This document shows, in pieces, positions 36,688 through 44,583 of a stretch of 64,000 nucleotides of DNA. Within the stretch, counting starts at the first letter, position 1. Every line of letters starts with the position of its first letter. The stretch is from contig NZ_FTOV01000002.1 in the NCBI RefSeq assembly GCF_900156825.1, forward strand, positions 1 through 64,000, written 5' to 3'. Origin of the DNA: Chryseobacterium gambrini (GTDB lineage: Bacteria > Bacteroidota > Bacteroidia > Flavobacteriales > Weeksellaceae). The notes beneath the pieces were generated by a model. It did no database searches and had not been told where the DNA came from. It saw nothing but the letters and a program-made list of their open reading frames with translations. The position numbers were made by a program, and so were the translations under genes.

Positions 36688-37197
36688 TTAGTTTAGGTTT
36701 TGGGTTTCTCTGTATTGAATTGTTGAAGGGGCAATTCCGAAATTTTTGTTGAGTAAATGACTCATTTTAATTTCGTTAAAAGCTACTTTTATCAACGCCT
36801 GATGATGGATGCAATGCTCAATATTGTACAAAAGTTCCCGAAAGAAATTGGTCGGAATTTCCAAAGAAATAGTTCCCACGGTTTGATGCATTGTCAAATT
36901 TTTGTTGGGCAAATTAATGCTGAAAAGTATTTCGGAAATAATTTCTATCGCTTTTTCAGGATTCTGTTCCAGTTCCGGATTTCTCTGTCTTTCGTCATAA
37001 TTAATCTGATTCGTATGGTAAGAGTTCCGTAAAATTTCCAGAAACTCAATAATATGTCTTGTGTGACCGCCAATGGTAGAACCGTCCAGAGAAGGAATAC
37101 TCTGAGTGTACATTTTTGCCGAAACTTTTCTCAGTAAATTCTGTTGTTCGGTAAGGATCTCGTGTAAGATCGCATAAACCGATTGGTCTTTATTCAT
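36688..37197 (-). CDS. DinB-like superfamily protein (169 aa)
   Basis: Four-helix-bundle metal-binding protein of the DinB/YfiT type. The expected histidines are present: GGHTRHIIEFLEIL (around 45) and NIEHCIHHQALIKVA (around 128). Members may act as thiol-dependent transferases or hydrolases, in some bacteria with bacillithiol; BshB1 is encoded at 59.9 kb, so such a role is possible but only inferred. Overlaps the DoxX stop by 8 bases and ends directly against the NRDE start (TAAATG), so it sits in a tight operon. Confidence 0.8.
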   Translation of the reverse strand: MNKDQSVYAILHEILTEQQNLLRKVSAKMYTQSIPSLDGSTIGGHTRHIIEFLEILRNSYHTNQINYDERQRNPELEQNPEKAIEIISEILFSINLPNKNLTMHQTVGTISLEIPTNFFRELLYNIEHCIHHQALIKVAFNEIKMSHLLNKNFGIAPSTIQYRETQNLN

Positions 37198-37558
37198 ACT
37201 TTCCTTTTTTAAATTTAATTAAAAGAATCACACAGAAAACAAAAACGGTAAGCGCAAGGTAAAATAATTTTCCGCCATCGTTATTGGTATCGATTCCCAG
37301 AATGAAAATGTGTGAGGCAATTGCTCCAATCATCGTTACAAGTCCCAGAACTGCTCCCCAAAAAGTGGTTTTAGGGTTTAGAATTAAAACTGCCGTAATG
37401 AGTTCCAAAACTCCTGAAAAAATCCTTCCGAAAGGTTCTGCGTGGAGTCGGGAAAAAATAGCAACCGAATCCGGATGTGCTGTGAATTTGAAAAATAAAG
37501 TCTGCAGTAAAATAATGGCGGGAATTAATCGTAATGCCCAATCGATATAGTTTTTCAT
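37190..37558 (-). CDS. DoxX-like membrane protein (122 aa)
   Basis: Start at the ATG of MKNYIDWALRLIPAIILLQ, 29 codons inside the longest reading. Four TM helices are evident (about 5-22, 45-62, 70-90, 98-116), with the DoxX-like FFKFTAHPDSVAIFSRL after helix 1 and GVLELITAVLIL. DoxX members work with redox or thiol-stress partners in some bacteria; here the neighbours are a DM13 lipoprotein and a DinB protein. Confidence 0.8.
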   Translation of the reverse strand: MKNYIDWALRLIPAIILLQTLFFKFTAHPDSVAIFSRLHAEPFGRIFSGVLELITAVLILNPKTTFWGAVLGLVTMIGAIASHIFILGIDTNNDGGKLFYLALTVFVFCVILLIKFKKGKYE

Positions 37559-37568
37559 ATTTGTAATG

Positions 37569-37997
37569 TTATTTTTTTTCCAATAAAGCGTAAGAAAACA
37601 GATGATTGTATTGTTGGCAATGAACAACTGCGTATTTGTACTCATCGAAGTTTACTGAACCCGTAAAAGTATAGGTTTGTCCGCCGTTCACAGATTTCAG
37701 CTTACCTAAAGAAACAAATTGCGATGGCTGCTGTTCTTTGCTTACATACACGTAAAGATCCGGACCGTTGCTGATGGTGAAGTTTTCATTTAAAACCAAT
37801 GTGAAGACTCCGTTTTTTTCATAGATTTCTGCTTTTCCGTTAACGTTATTTCCGTAAGGTCCCTGCATAAAATCTCCGGAATATTTTAAGACCGAATTTT
37901 CAGGAGCCATTTCCATTAAATCTTCTGTTGCAGTGCTTTCTCTGACGCAGGAAACCAAGAGAAAGGACGCGAAAATAAAGGTGATCATTGTTTTCAT
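37569..37997 (-). CDS. DM13-domain lipoprotein (142 aa)
   Basis: Lipobox FASFLLVSC puts the lipidated Cys at residue 17. The DM13 domain covers about 40-140, with YSGDFMQGPYGNNVNGKAEIY, ISNGPDLYVYVSKE and YKYAVVHCQQYNHLFSYA holding the single conserved Cys. DM13 domains are thought to be redox-active or to bind electron carriers in the envelope; function here inferred. Sits 10 bases before the DoxX start. Confidence 0.88.
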   Translation of the reverse strand: MKTMITFIFASFLLVSCVRESTATEDLMEMAPENSVLKYSGDFMQGPYGNNVNGKAEIYEKNGVFTLVLNENFTISNGPDLYVYVSKEQQPSQFVSLGKLKSVNGGQTYTFTGSVNFDEYKYAVVHCQQYNHLFSYALLEKK

Positions 37998-38043
37998 AAT
38001 TTCTGATGTTTTTATTTGATTGTAAATTTTCTGATTAAGGAAT

Positions 38044-38958
38044 TTAAAATTTCACTCTGTATTCAACATTGGCAATGAAGCTTCTCGTCAGTCCATCGGG
38101 TCTGGATGTTCTCACGACAAAAGGAACACCTACATTAAGCTGAAGTCCATTTCTCCGGTTGATTTCGTAATCCAGATAGACATTTCCGTTCAGTGTAAGC
38201 CCTTTCGAATTGTTAATTTCCAGTTCTACATTGTTTTGGTTGGTAAAACGGTCGTTCTTCAGGTGATAAATAGGCAAAATACTTGGCGTAAGTCTTATTT
38301 TCGGATGAATCATTAAAGGATAAGAAACCCTCAGCAAAACATCGCCGCTTCTCTGGAATTTATTGGTGGATAAAAATCCTCTCAGTGCTGAACTTGCGGG
38401 ATACTGTGATGCCAGAAACTGATTGTCATTCTGCGTTAAAGGCTGTTGTAGAGCGGCAACCAACTGAATTTTTTTGATTTCGTAACCCACTCCCACAATT
38501 AAATCCAACGTTCCTAAGCTGGACTGATAATCCATTGGCAAGGGGATATTATTCTTAGATTTCCCTGCATCTGACAAAGGGATTTTCGCACCTAATGTAA
38601 ATTTCAGTTTTTCGTTAGCTTTATAATTGGCATTCAGAAACAAATCAGAAAGTCCAAAAGTAGAAACATCGTTTCCGTTTTGTGCTAATGTGGTGATTTT
38701 GGCATCAATGCTGAATTGTTCATCGATCTGTCTGTTGTATTCTACGTAATTTCCAAAAACAGAAATCGAATTATCTGCTTTGCCAAAGAAAATTCCGGTT
38801 TTAATCTGATTATGGTAAGTTTTGATGCTGTCGTTGCTATTCGGCTGAAAACTGTTAACCGTACAGAATCCGGCGTCACTGCATCCCTGTGCAACTAAAT
38901 GATTGCTTTGCAAAAGCAGTAAAAATGCTGTTATCAGGAAAATTTTAAATGTTTTCAT
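38044..38958 (-). CDS. Outer-membrane beta-barrel protein of unknown function (304 aa)
   Basis: Signal peptide (ends HLVAQ), then CSDAGFCTV, an unusual N-terminal Cys pair, followed by many alternating amphipathic strands and a terminal aromatic residue (ANVEYRVKF), the mark of Bam-inserted barrels. Estimated 12 or so strands. Related proteins are often annotated only as transporter or hypothetical. Its place between YHS and DM13 genes suggests a shared envelope task, perhaps metal- or redox-linked. Confidence 0.7.
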   Translation of the reverse strand: MKTFKIFLITAFLLLLQSNHLVAQGCSDAGFCTVNSFQPNSNDSIKTYHNQIKTGIFFGKADNSISVFGNYVEYNRQIDEQFSIDAKITTLAQNGNDVSTFGLSDLFLNANYKANEKLKFTLGAKIPLSDAGKSKNNIPLPMDYQSSLGTLDLIVGVGYEIKKIQLVAALQQPLTQNDNQFLASQYPASSALRGFLSTNKFQRSGDVLLRVSYPLMIHPKIRLTPSILPIYHLKNDRFTNQNNVELEINNSKGLTLNGNVYLDYEINRRNGLQLNVGVPFVVRTSRPDGLTRSFIANVEYRVKF

Positions 38959-38980
38959 AATTTTAATTTTTTTGTGAGGA

Positions 38981-39430
38981 TTAATTGGTCAGTTTTTTCC
39001 AGTTTTGGTCAGCACTTTTTTTCAGTTTTGCCTCGTTCTTGTTCCATGAAGTCAGGGTATTGTTGAAAAATTTATTGTAGAACAGGTGTGTTTTTCCGTC
39101 AATGATTTTAAAAGTGGTGGGATTGATTTCCACTTTTTCGCCATAATCTCCCATTGCAAAAGCGCACCAACCGCCGTAAACAGGTTCGTATTTTGCGGGA
39201 TCTTTTTTCAGGAGTTCTTTATTTTTTTCCGAAGAAGTATAATAAATGGCTCCGTTTACATTGACCGCAAATTCTTTTTTCCCTTTTACCGCTTTTTTCT
39301 GTTCGATGTAAGAAACGGGATCATAACCCTGAATTGCCAGTTTGTTTTCTAAATTTCTATGTTCTGCTTTTTGGGGAAATGCCAAAAAAGGAAGCAGAAA
39401 TACGAGAATGAGGGTGAATGTATTTTTCAT
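38981..39430 (-). CDS. YHS-domain secreted protein (149 aa)
   Basis: Signal peptide (ends LAFPQ), then a YHS-type domain: KLAIQGYDPVSYIEQKKAVKGKKEF, AIYYTSSEKNKELLKKDPAKYEP, YGGWCAFAMGDYGEKVEINP and the closing DGKTHLFYN. YHS domains often bind metal in copper or heavy-metal contexts. Periplasmic location is predicted. Followed 22 bases on by the barrel gene, so probably co-transcribed. Confidence 0.85.
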   Translation of the reverse strand: MKNTFTLILVFLLPFLAFPQKAEHRNLENKLAIQGYDPVSYIEQKKAVKGKKEFAVNVNGAIYYTSSEKNKELLKKDPAKYEPVYGGWCAFAMGDYGEKVEINPTTFKIIDGKTHLFYNKFFNNTLTSWNKNEAKLKKSADQNWKKLTN

Positions 39431-39462
39431 AATTTTTTAATTAAAGTTGTTTAGATAAAATG

Positions 39463-39591
39463 TTTTAACCGCAAAAGAATCAAAAGTTTGCATCGGATTT
39501 TAGATTTTCAAAAGTTTTCAAAATATGCGTTTTTGCTTTCTTTTATGTTTCTTTTTATTAGTCATTTCTTTTGCCACTTTTGCGGTGAAAA
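39463..39591. repeat. Second type of MITE-like inverted-repeat element
   Basis: 129 bp bounded by TTTTAACCGCAAAAG (39463-39477) and CTTTTGCGGTGAAAA (39577-39591), inverted with one mismatch. The interior is AT-rich, non-coding, with further short complementary runs. It fills the gap between the double-thioredoxin and YHS genes. Confidence 0.6.
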
Positions 39592-39598
39592 TTTTTAA

Positions 39599-40561
39599 TT
39601 AAAGCTGTTTTACAATATCCTCCAGTGAAGCTCTTTCTTTGTAATCGGGATTGAAATGTCTCCAGATGATTTTTTGATTTTCATCTAAAATATAGGTCGC
39701 AGAAACGGGCAGTCTTCCGGAATCATCGGAACGACTTTTCTTAAAATCGTCTCCCAATCGGTTTTCGTAGAAGTCAAGCGTTTTTTTCTCGGGTGTGTAC
39801 AGAACATCAAAAAGTTCTGCTATTCTGTAGTTTTCATCATACAAAACGGAATACACGGTTTTGGTTTTGCTGATGGTTTTTGCGATAAACTCAGGTTTTT
39901 CAGGAGAAATAATGACCAATCTTGTGTTTTTTGACTGTAATTCGGGAGCAAGATTTTGTAGGCTTTCAACATATTTATTACAATACGGACACCATTGTCC
40001 ACGAATGAAAACCACCACGGTTTTCTTTTTTTCCTGAGACAGAGAAAATGTTTTTTCAAACTGATCTTTTGCTGTAAAGTTGGGAATCGTTTCACCCACC
40101 ATTTTGCCCTTCACTTCGCTGATTGTCGGTGTTTTTTTGTCTGAATTTCTTTTCTCTGTAACCGATTGTCCGATATTTAAAAATTGTGCAGCGTTGTAAT
40201 ATCCATATTCGTACTGCACCAGTTCGCCGTTCTGGTCTAAGAAAAGAAAGGAAGGATAATTAACGATTTTAAATTTTTTGGCAAGTTCTGTTCCTTCTTT
40301 TTCGGCATTAATATAAAGGCTGATGAAATTTTTATTGAAAAATTCTCCCAGTTCAGGATTCGGGAACGTATTCTTTTTCATCAGCTTGCACGGACCGCAC
40401 CAAGTGGTGTACAGATCGATGAAGATGAGTTTGTTTTCCTGTTGTGCCAATTTTTTGGCTTCTTCTAAATTTTTAGTCTGAAATTGAATTCCGGTTTTGC
40501 TTTGTGCATTGAACGAAATGGCAACTAAGAAAAAGAACGTATAAATTATTTTGGTGAACAT
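39599..40561 (-). CDS. Secreted two-domain thioredoxin/peroxiredoxin-like protein (320 aa)
   Basis: Signal peptide (ends ISFNAQ), an N-terminal thioredoxin domain with TTWCGPCKLM (Cys 55/58), and after the linker around 140-155 an AhpC/TSA-like domain with GQWCPYCNKYVESLQNL (CPYC near 190-193). Both redox pairs are intact, so this looks like a self-contained envelope reductase of peroxides or disulfides. It begins the redox run downstream of the sigma factor gene and is separated from it by a terminator-like hairpin. Confidence 0.88.
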   Translation of the reverse strand: MFTKIIYTFFFLVAISFNAQSKTGIQFQTKNLEEAKKLAQQENKLIFIDLYTTWCGPCKLMKKNTFPNPELGEFFNKNFISLYINAEKEGTELAKKFKIVNYPSFLFLDQNGELVQYEYGYYNAAQFLNIGQSVTEKRNSDKKTPTISEVKGKMVGETIPNFTAKDQFEKTFSLSQEKKKTVVVFIRGQWCPYCNKYVESLQNLAPELQSKNTRLVIISPEKPEFIAKTISKTKTVYSVLYDENYRIAELFDVLYTPEKKTLDFYENRLGDDFKKSRSDDSGRLPVSATYILDENQKIIWRHFNPDYKERASLEDIVKQL

Positions 40562-40595
40562 AAGATAAAGTATTTACTATGTAGTTCCCAAAAAC

Positions 40596-40628
40596 AGAAA
40601 AAATCACCCTGCGAAAAGATGATTTTTT
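40596..40628 (-). terminator. Terminator after the sigma factor gene
   Basis: AAAAATCA and TGATTTTT arms with a 13-base loop, T-run on the minus strand. The stem is AT-rich, so partial readthrough into the thioredoxin gene is possible. Confidence 0.5.
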
Positions 40629-40660
40629 AATTATTTTATTTAAAGTATTGATAATCAGGT

Positions 40661-41215
40661 TTAAAAATTATCGTCTTTTTTTATTTTTCGGATTTGTTCC
40701 ACACATTTATGCTTTTGATTTTGCGCATTGTGCTTGGTGGAATACTTGTATTTTTCCTGTATTTCTTCCATATTTTTATTCTTCATAAAAATATCGTGGA
40801 TGAGGTTTTGGCAGTGCGAAGAAATTTTATTGATGTAATCATTAAGTTTATCATAATAATTCCTTTCGTTTTCTATTGCCTGGTTGATCTCTTCTTTGTT
40901 TTCAAAATAATAGCTTTCGTGCATTTCCACAAAAAAGTTTCGGTTGCGCAATTTTTTCAGCCAAAGGTTTTTGGAAATTCCGGTAACGTAGTTCGCAAGA
41001 CAAGTGTAGGCTTTGAAATCGTCATCATATAATTTTTCGTACAGAATAATTAAAGCGTCCTGAAAAACATCTTCTGCATCTTCAGAATTTCCTTTGTTGG
41101 AAAGAACAAATTTTCTGGTGTAGCCGAAATATTTCCGGTACAGAATACCAAAGGCAACATTGTTGTCCTTCTGGAAATCTTCTATTGCTAAAGTGTTTGT
41201 TGTTCTTTTGTTCAT
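40661..41215 (-). CDS. ECF-type RNA polymerase sigma factor (184 aa)
   Basis: Region 2 with FGILYRKYFGYTRKFVLSN, SEDAEDVFQDALIILYEKL (the -7 melting and core-binding helices), and region 4 helix-turn-helix at the C-terminus (MEEIQEKYKYSTKHNAQNQ). The start is the ATG at 41215, whose ATGA overlaps the tilS stop; a longer reading exists but the overlap supports this one. No anti-sigma factor gene is next to it. The redox and envelope genes that follow are candidates for its regulon (inference). Confidence 0.85.
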   Translation of the reverse strand: MNKRTTNTLAIEDFQKDNNVAFGILYRKYFGYTRKFVLSNKGNSEDAEDVFQDALIILYEKLYDDDFKAYTCLANYVTGISKNLWLKKLRNRNFFVEMHESYYFENKEEINQAIENERNYYDKLNDYINKISSHCQNLIHDIFMKNKNMEEIQEKYKYSTKHNAQNQKHKCVEQIRKIKKDDNF

Positions 41216-42534
41216 GTAATCTTCAGAACTTTCTCTGTGTTTTTCGTTGCCATACATCTTCGGTCCTGCCTGAAAGGAATAATTCCCAAAACCGAATCTT
41301 CACCGTCGGTAAGGAGCCAGATTTCCTGCCTTGCTAAAATAGATATTTTTTCGTCCCTAAAAAACTTAGAAACTTTCTTTTTCCCCGAAAATCCTGCCGG
41401 AAAAAATTCGTCACCGTCTTTCTGCCTTCTTAAACGCAGTGGGAAACAAAGTTTTTCTGCATCAAATGCCCAGTTCAGACTGTTATTGATTTGCTCAATT
41501 TCAATGATATTTTCGAGATTAACGGTAATCTGGTTTTCAGAAAAGTCAAAATTTTCCATCAGAAGAATTTCATCATCACTGTGCTTTTCAAACTTCCATT
41601 TTCCATCTTCCGTCTTTTTGCTTAAAATTAGTTCATCATAATTGACGATCAGCAGATAATCTTTTGAGAAAAAAGAACTTCCGTTTTCAGCTTTAAAAAT
41701 TTTCGGAATTTCTTCTTCCTGATTAAAACCATACTTTTTAAGGATCTCAAATTTCACAAAATCACTTTCTTCATTCAGCTTACTTTTGGATAAAACTGTA
41801 TATTCTCTGTTGAAAACCGAAATCCTGTTTTCGATCTCCTGAATCTGCTGCTGGACAAAATCTTTGGTCTGGTTTAAATAAGAAGAGCTTTTTTTGAAAT
41901 TTTCCAGAAAATGATCGTTGGTTTCCAGAAGTTTCGGAACAATTTCGTTTCTAATTTTATTTCTTAAATAATCATTTTTCTTATTAGACAGATCTTCACG
42001 GTACTCAATATTATTTTCTTCTGCGAATTCGTAGATTTCTTCTTTTGTGAAATTTAAAAGAGGTCTTAAAATGTGATTTTCGTTTGCCGGAATTCCGCTC
42101 AATCCGTTAATTCCGGCTGCTTTTGAAAGATTGATGATGAAAGTTTCCAGTTGGTCGTTCAGATGATGTGCGGTGACTAAAAATTCCAGATTTTCTTCTC
42201 TTTGAACATTTCTGAAAAATTCATACCGCAGTTTTCTTGCCCAAAGCTGGATAGAATGTTCCGGCTTCTGGTCTTTTTCTGAAACTTTGTATAAATGAAA
42301 TTTAATATGGTTTCTCTCACAAAAATCCGCCACCGTTTTCTGATCTAGATCCGAATCTTCTCCACGAAGTTTATAATTGATGTGGGCAATCTGAAAATGA
42401 ATGCCTAAGTCCTTAAAGCAGTGTGCTAAAACCATAGAATCTGCACCTCCGCTCACCGCAAGAAGATAGCTTCGGTTTTCGGGGGAATCAACAATGTTTT
42501 TAAGCTGATTTTGGAAGTTGTCTACGTTCAGCAT
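41212..42534 (-). CDS. tilS: tRNA(Ile)-lysidine synthase (440 aa)
   Basis: Modifies C34 of tRNA-Ile(CAU) to lysidine so that it reads AUA. PP-loop motif SGGADS (28-33), AHINYKLRGEDSDLD, ARKLRYEFF, TAHHLNDQLETF and the TilS substrate-binding C-terminal part (LRLRRQKDGDEFFPAGFSGKKKVSKFF). Full length for the phylum. TATCTTTG at 42565-42558 may be its -7 box. Its stop overlaps the sigma factor start by 4 bases (ATGA). Confidence 0.95.
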   Translation of the reverse strand: MLNVDNFQNQLKNIVDSPENRSYLLAVSGGADSMVLAHCFKDLGIHFQIAHINYKLRGEDSDLDQKTVADFCERNHIKFHLYKVSEKDQKPEHSIQLWARKLRYEFFRNVQREENLEFLVTAHHLNDQLETFIINLSKAAGINGLSGIPANENHILRPLLNFTKEEIYEFAEENNIEYREDLSNKKNDYLRNKIRNEIVPKLLETNDHFLENFKKSSSYLNQTKDFVQQQIQEIENRISVFNREYTVLSKSKLNEESDFVKFEILKKYGFNQEEEIPKIFKAENGSSFFSKDYLLIVNYDELILSKKTEDGKWKFEKHSDDEILLMENFDFSENQITVNLENIIEIEQINNSLNWAFDAEKLCFPLRLRRQKDGDEFFPAGFSGKKKVSKFFRDEKISILARQEIWLLTDGEDSVLGIIPFRQDRRCMATKNTEKVLKIT

Positions 42535-42557
42535 GGATGTCCGGAATTTCTTTTATG

Positions 42558-42599
42558 CAAAGATAATTCATATAATTAAAATGAATTTCGTTACCTTTG
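42558..42599. promoter_or_regulatory. Divergent -7 boxes between tilS and the OmpA-family gene
   Basis: TATCTTTG on minus (42565-42558) and TACCTTTG on plus (42592-42599) in an 87-bp gap. Both fit TAnnTTTG; -33 elements are not clear. Confidence 0.45.
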
Positions 42600-42621
42600 G
42601 TTCGTCTAAAAATGATTATTT

Positions 42622-43455
42622 ATGAAAATTTTTAAAATTTTAGCAGTATCTGCAATGGTGTTGGGAATGACATCTTGTATCAGCAAAAAGCAGTATGATG
42701 CATTGAGCTCAAATTACAAGCAATGTATTGAAAACGTAGGTGAAAGACAGAGAGAAATTCAGGAACTGAAGTCTCAGAATTCAGCTTTAACAAGTGAAAA
42801 TAATTTATTGAAAAGTCAGCATGATGCTTTGAAATCTTCATTGGATGCGTGTCTTTCGAATTCAGGGAAAAGCTCTGCCAATATCGACAAGCTGGTTGGA
42901 GAAATCAATTCTTCAAACTCTTATATCAAACAGCTTATATCAAGCAATGCGAAAAACGACAGCTTGAATTTAGCATTATCAAACAAACTGAAAAGATCGT
43001 TGGATAACGTAGCAGACAGCGATGTTCAGGTAAAAGTGCTGAAAGGAGTGGTAATGATCTCTCTTTCAGATAAAATGTTGTACAAAACAGGAGATTACAA
43101 CGTATTACCTGCCGCTCAGGAAGTGTTAGGAAAAGTAGCTAAAGTAATTAACGATTACGATAAATATTCTGTCCTTATCGAAGGAAATACAGATAACGCT
43201 CCTTTAAGCTCTCCGAATTTACCAAAAGACAACTGGGATCTTTCTGCTTTAAGAGGAACTGCGGTTGCTAAAGTTCTTCAGACTCAGTTTGGAGTAGATC
43301 CTGCAAGAATTACAGCAGGTGGACGTTCCGAATACAATCCTAAAGCGACTAACATGAGCGTTTCAGGAAGAGCGGAAAACAGAAGAACGGAGATCATCAT
43401 TATGCCTAAACTTGATGAGTTTATGAAATTAATGGATATCGCGCCAAAGAAATAA
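42622..43455 (+). CDS. OmpA-family peptidoglycan-binding lipoprotein (277 aa)
   Basis: Lipobox VLGMTSC (Cys 19), then a coiled coil (about 25-80: QREIQELKSQNSALTSEN...), a linker, and an OmpA C-terminal domain (about 140-265) with IEGNTDNAP, LSALRGTAVAKVL, ITAGGRSEYNP and GRAENRRTEI, the peptidoglycan-binding set. Anchors the outer membrane to the wall; similar to MotB-like and Pal-like lipoproteins. Followed by a strong terminator. Confidence 0.92.
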   Translation: MKIFKILAVSAMVLGMTSCISKKQYDALSSNYKQCIENVGERQREIQELKSQNSALTSENNLLKSQHDALKSSLDACLSNSGKSSANIDKLVGEINSSNSYIKQLISSNAKNDSLNLALSNKLKRSLDNVADSDVQVKVLKGVVMISLSDKMLYKTGDYNVLPAAQEVLGKVAKVINDYDKYSVLIEGNTDNAPLSSPNLPKDNWDLSALRGTAVAKVLQTQFGVDPARITAGGRSEYNPKATNMSVSGRAENRRTEIIIMPKLDEFMKLMDIAPKK

Positions 43456-43484
43456 TTTACAATCAACATTCAGTCAATACAAAA

Positions 43485-43517
43485 CAAATCCCGAAGCAAT
43501 TCGGGATTTGTTGTTTG
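43485..43517 (+). terminator. Terminator of the OmpA-family gene
   Basis: Perfect 11-bp stem CAAATCCCGAA (43485-43495), loop of 4, TTCGGGATTTG (43500-43510), then TTGTTTG. Confidence 0.85.
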
Positions 43518-43524
43518 TGATTAA

Positions 43525-43680
43525 TCAAATTAGTTCTTCTTTTTTCAGCAAAGAAATAATTTTTTGAAAAAATGAATTGGATAGTTCCGGTTTAGTTTTT
43601 TTAGAAAAAGAATCCACAGTGCTTTTACGCACTGTAGTCTTCTGATTTCTCTGGTTAATTTGTTTTTTTCCCGCAAGCAT
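43525..43680 (-). CDS. Possible small basic protein (51 aa)
   Basis: An open frame of 51 codons, ATG at 43680 to TGA at 43525, encoding a lysine-rich peptide beginning MLAGKKQINQRNQKTTVRKS and ending SLLKKEELI. A TAACTTTG box (43715-43708) lies 28 bases upstream, the right place for a promoter with a short leader, and the gap has no other use. No recognised family, no signal peptide. In favour: promoter placement and codon use like the neighbours. Against: short length and no second line of support. Confidence 0.4.
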   Translation of the reverse strand: MLAGKKQINQRNQKTTVRKSTVDSFSKKTKPELSNSFFQKIISLLKKEELI

Positions 43681-43852
43681 TATGTCGTGTGTTTTTACCC
43701 TTCATTGCAAAGTTAGGCTTATTCGCAGACGAGACCATCCGTATTTTTACGGTAATTAAACTGGGGGATTTTCCCATCTTTCCGGAATCTTTAGGATTGT
43801 TTCCGCTTTTTTGTTATATTTAAGTAAATTTGACCGAAATAAAATTTGCAGC

Positions 43853-44500
43853 ATGAGCTTTTTTGAAGAAAAACTTCCGGAAATGGACAGGTACCTTGAA
43901 ACGCACGCTTCATCGGAACCTGAAATTCTGAGAAAACTGAGAAGGGAAACATACCAAAAGACCACACAGCCACACATGATCTCCGGTTATCAGCAGGGAA
44001 GATTGTTAACCATCATTTCGCAGATGATGCAGCCAAAAAATATTCTGGAAATAGGGACTTTTACAGGCTATGCAACACTTTGTCTGGCAACGGGAATGGC
44101 AAAAGACGGAAAAATTACTACTTTGGATGTGAATGAAGATTTGGCATACCTTCCTAAAAAGTATTTCGCGGAAAGTGAATACGCTTCTCAGATTCATTTC
44201 AGGCTTCAGGATGCGAAGGAATTTCTAAGAGAAACCGATGAGTTTTTTGATCTGGTTTTCATTGATGCCGACAAAGAAAATTATGCAGAATATTTCAGAT
44301 TAATAAAGCCAAGAACAAAATCCGGCTCGGTGGTGATGTTTGATAATGTTCTCTGGTACGGAAAAGTTCTGGAAGAAAATCCGAAACAGAAATCTACGCA
44401 GGTCATTAAGGAACTGAATGATTTGATTGCAAAAGATGATGATTTTGAAAATCTTATTTTACCTTTGCGTGACGGGCTGAATTTTTTACGCAGAAAGTAA
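43853..44500 (+). CDS. Class I SAM-dependent O-methyltransferase (215 aa)
   Basis: Caffeoyl-CoA/catechol O-methyltransferase-like fold. ATG at 43853 (MSFFEEKLPEMDRYLE) preferred over a longer reading. SAM motif LEIGTFTGYATLCLA, acidic TLDVNED, metal-site FIDADKENY, and DNVLWYGKV, all standard for the cation-dependent O-methyltransferase family. Substrate unknown; in this phylum such genes are common and uncharacterised. Confidence 0.9.
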   Translation: MSFFEEKLPEMDRYLETHASSEPEILRKLRRETYQKTTQPHMISGYQQGRLLTIISQMMQPKNILEIGTFTGYATLCLATGMAKDGKITTLDVNEDLAYLPKKYFAESEYASQIHFRLQDAKEFLRETDEFFDLVFIDADKENYAEYFRLIKPRTKSGSVVMFDNVLWYGKVLEENPKQKSTQVIKELNDLIAKDDDFENLILPLRDGLNFLRRK

Positions 44501-44566
44501 TTTGAGGTTGAGTTTAAGGTTAGATTTTACAGAGTATTTTCTCAACCTGAACCGAAGTCTTAACCT
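44501..44566. repeat. Degenerate GTTGAG/TTAAGG repeats in an intergenic gap
   Basis: GAGGTTGAGTTTAAGGTTAGA (44504-44524) is followed by the reverse-complement style CTCAACC (44541-44547) and TCTTAACCTTTTA (44558-44570). Related to the repeats at 29109-29160. The arms are not simply nested, so this is a repeat cluster more than a plain terminator. Confidence 0.4.
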
Positions 44567-44583
44567 TTTAATTAGAAAAATAA

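Larger units (their letters stand above)
43456..43852. other. 397-bp gap between the OmpA-family and methyltransferase genes
   Basis: Holds the OmpA-gene terminator and the possible small gene on the minus strand described separately. A short hairpin CAGTGCTTTTACGCACTG (43617-43634) lies within that small frame. Nothing else recognised. Confidence 0.5.
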
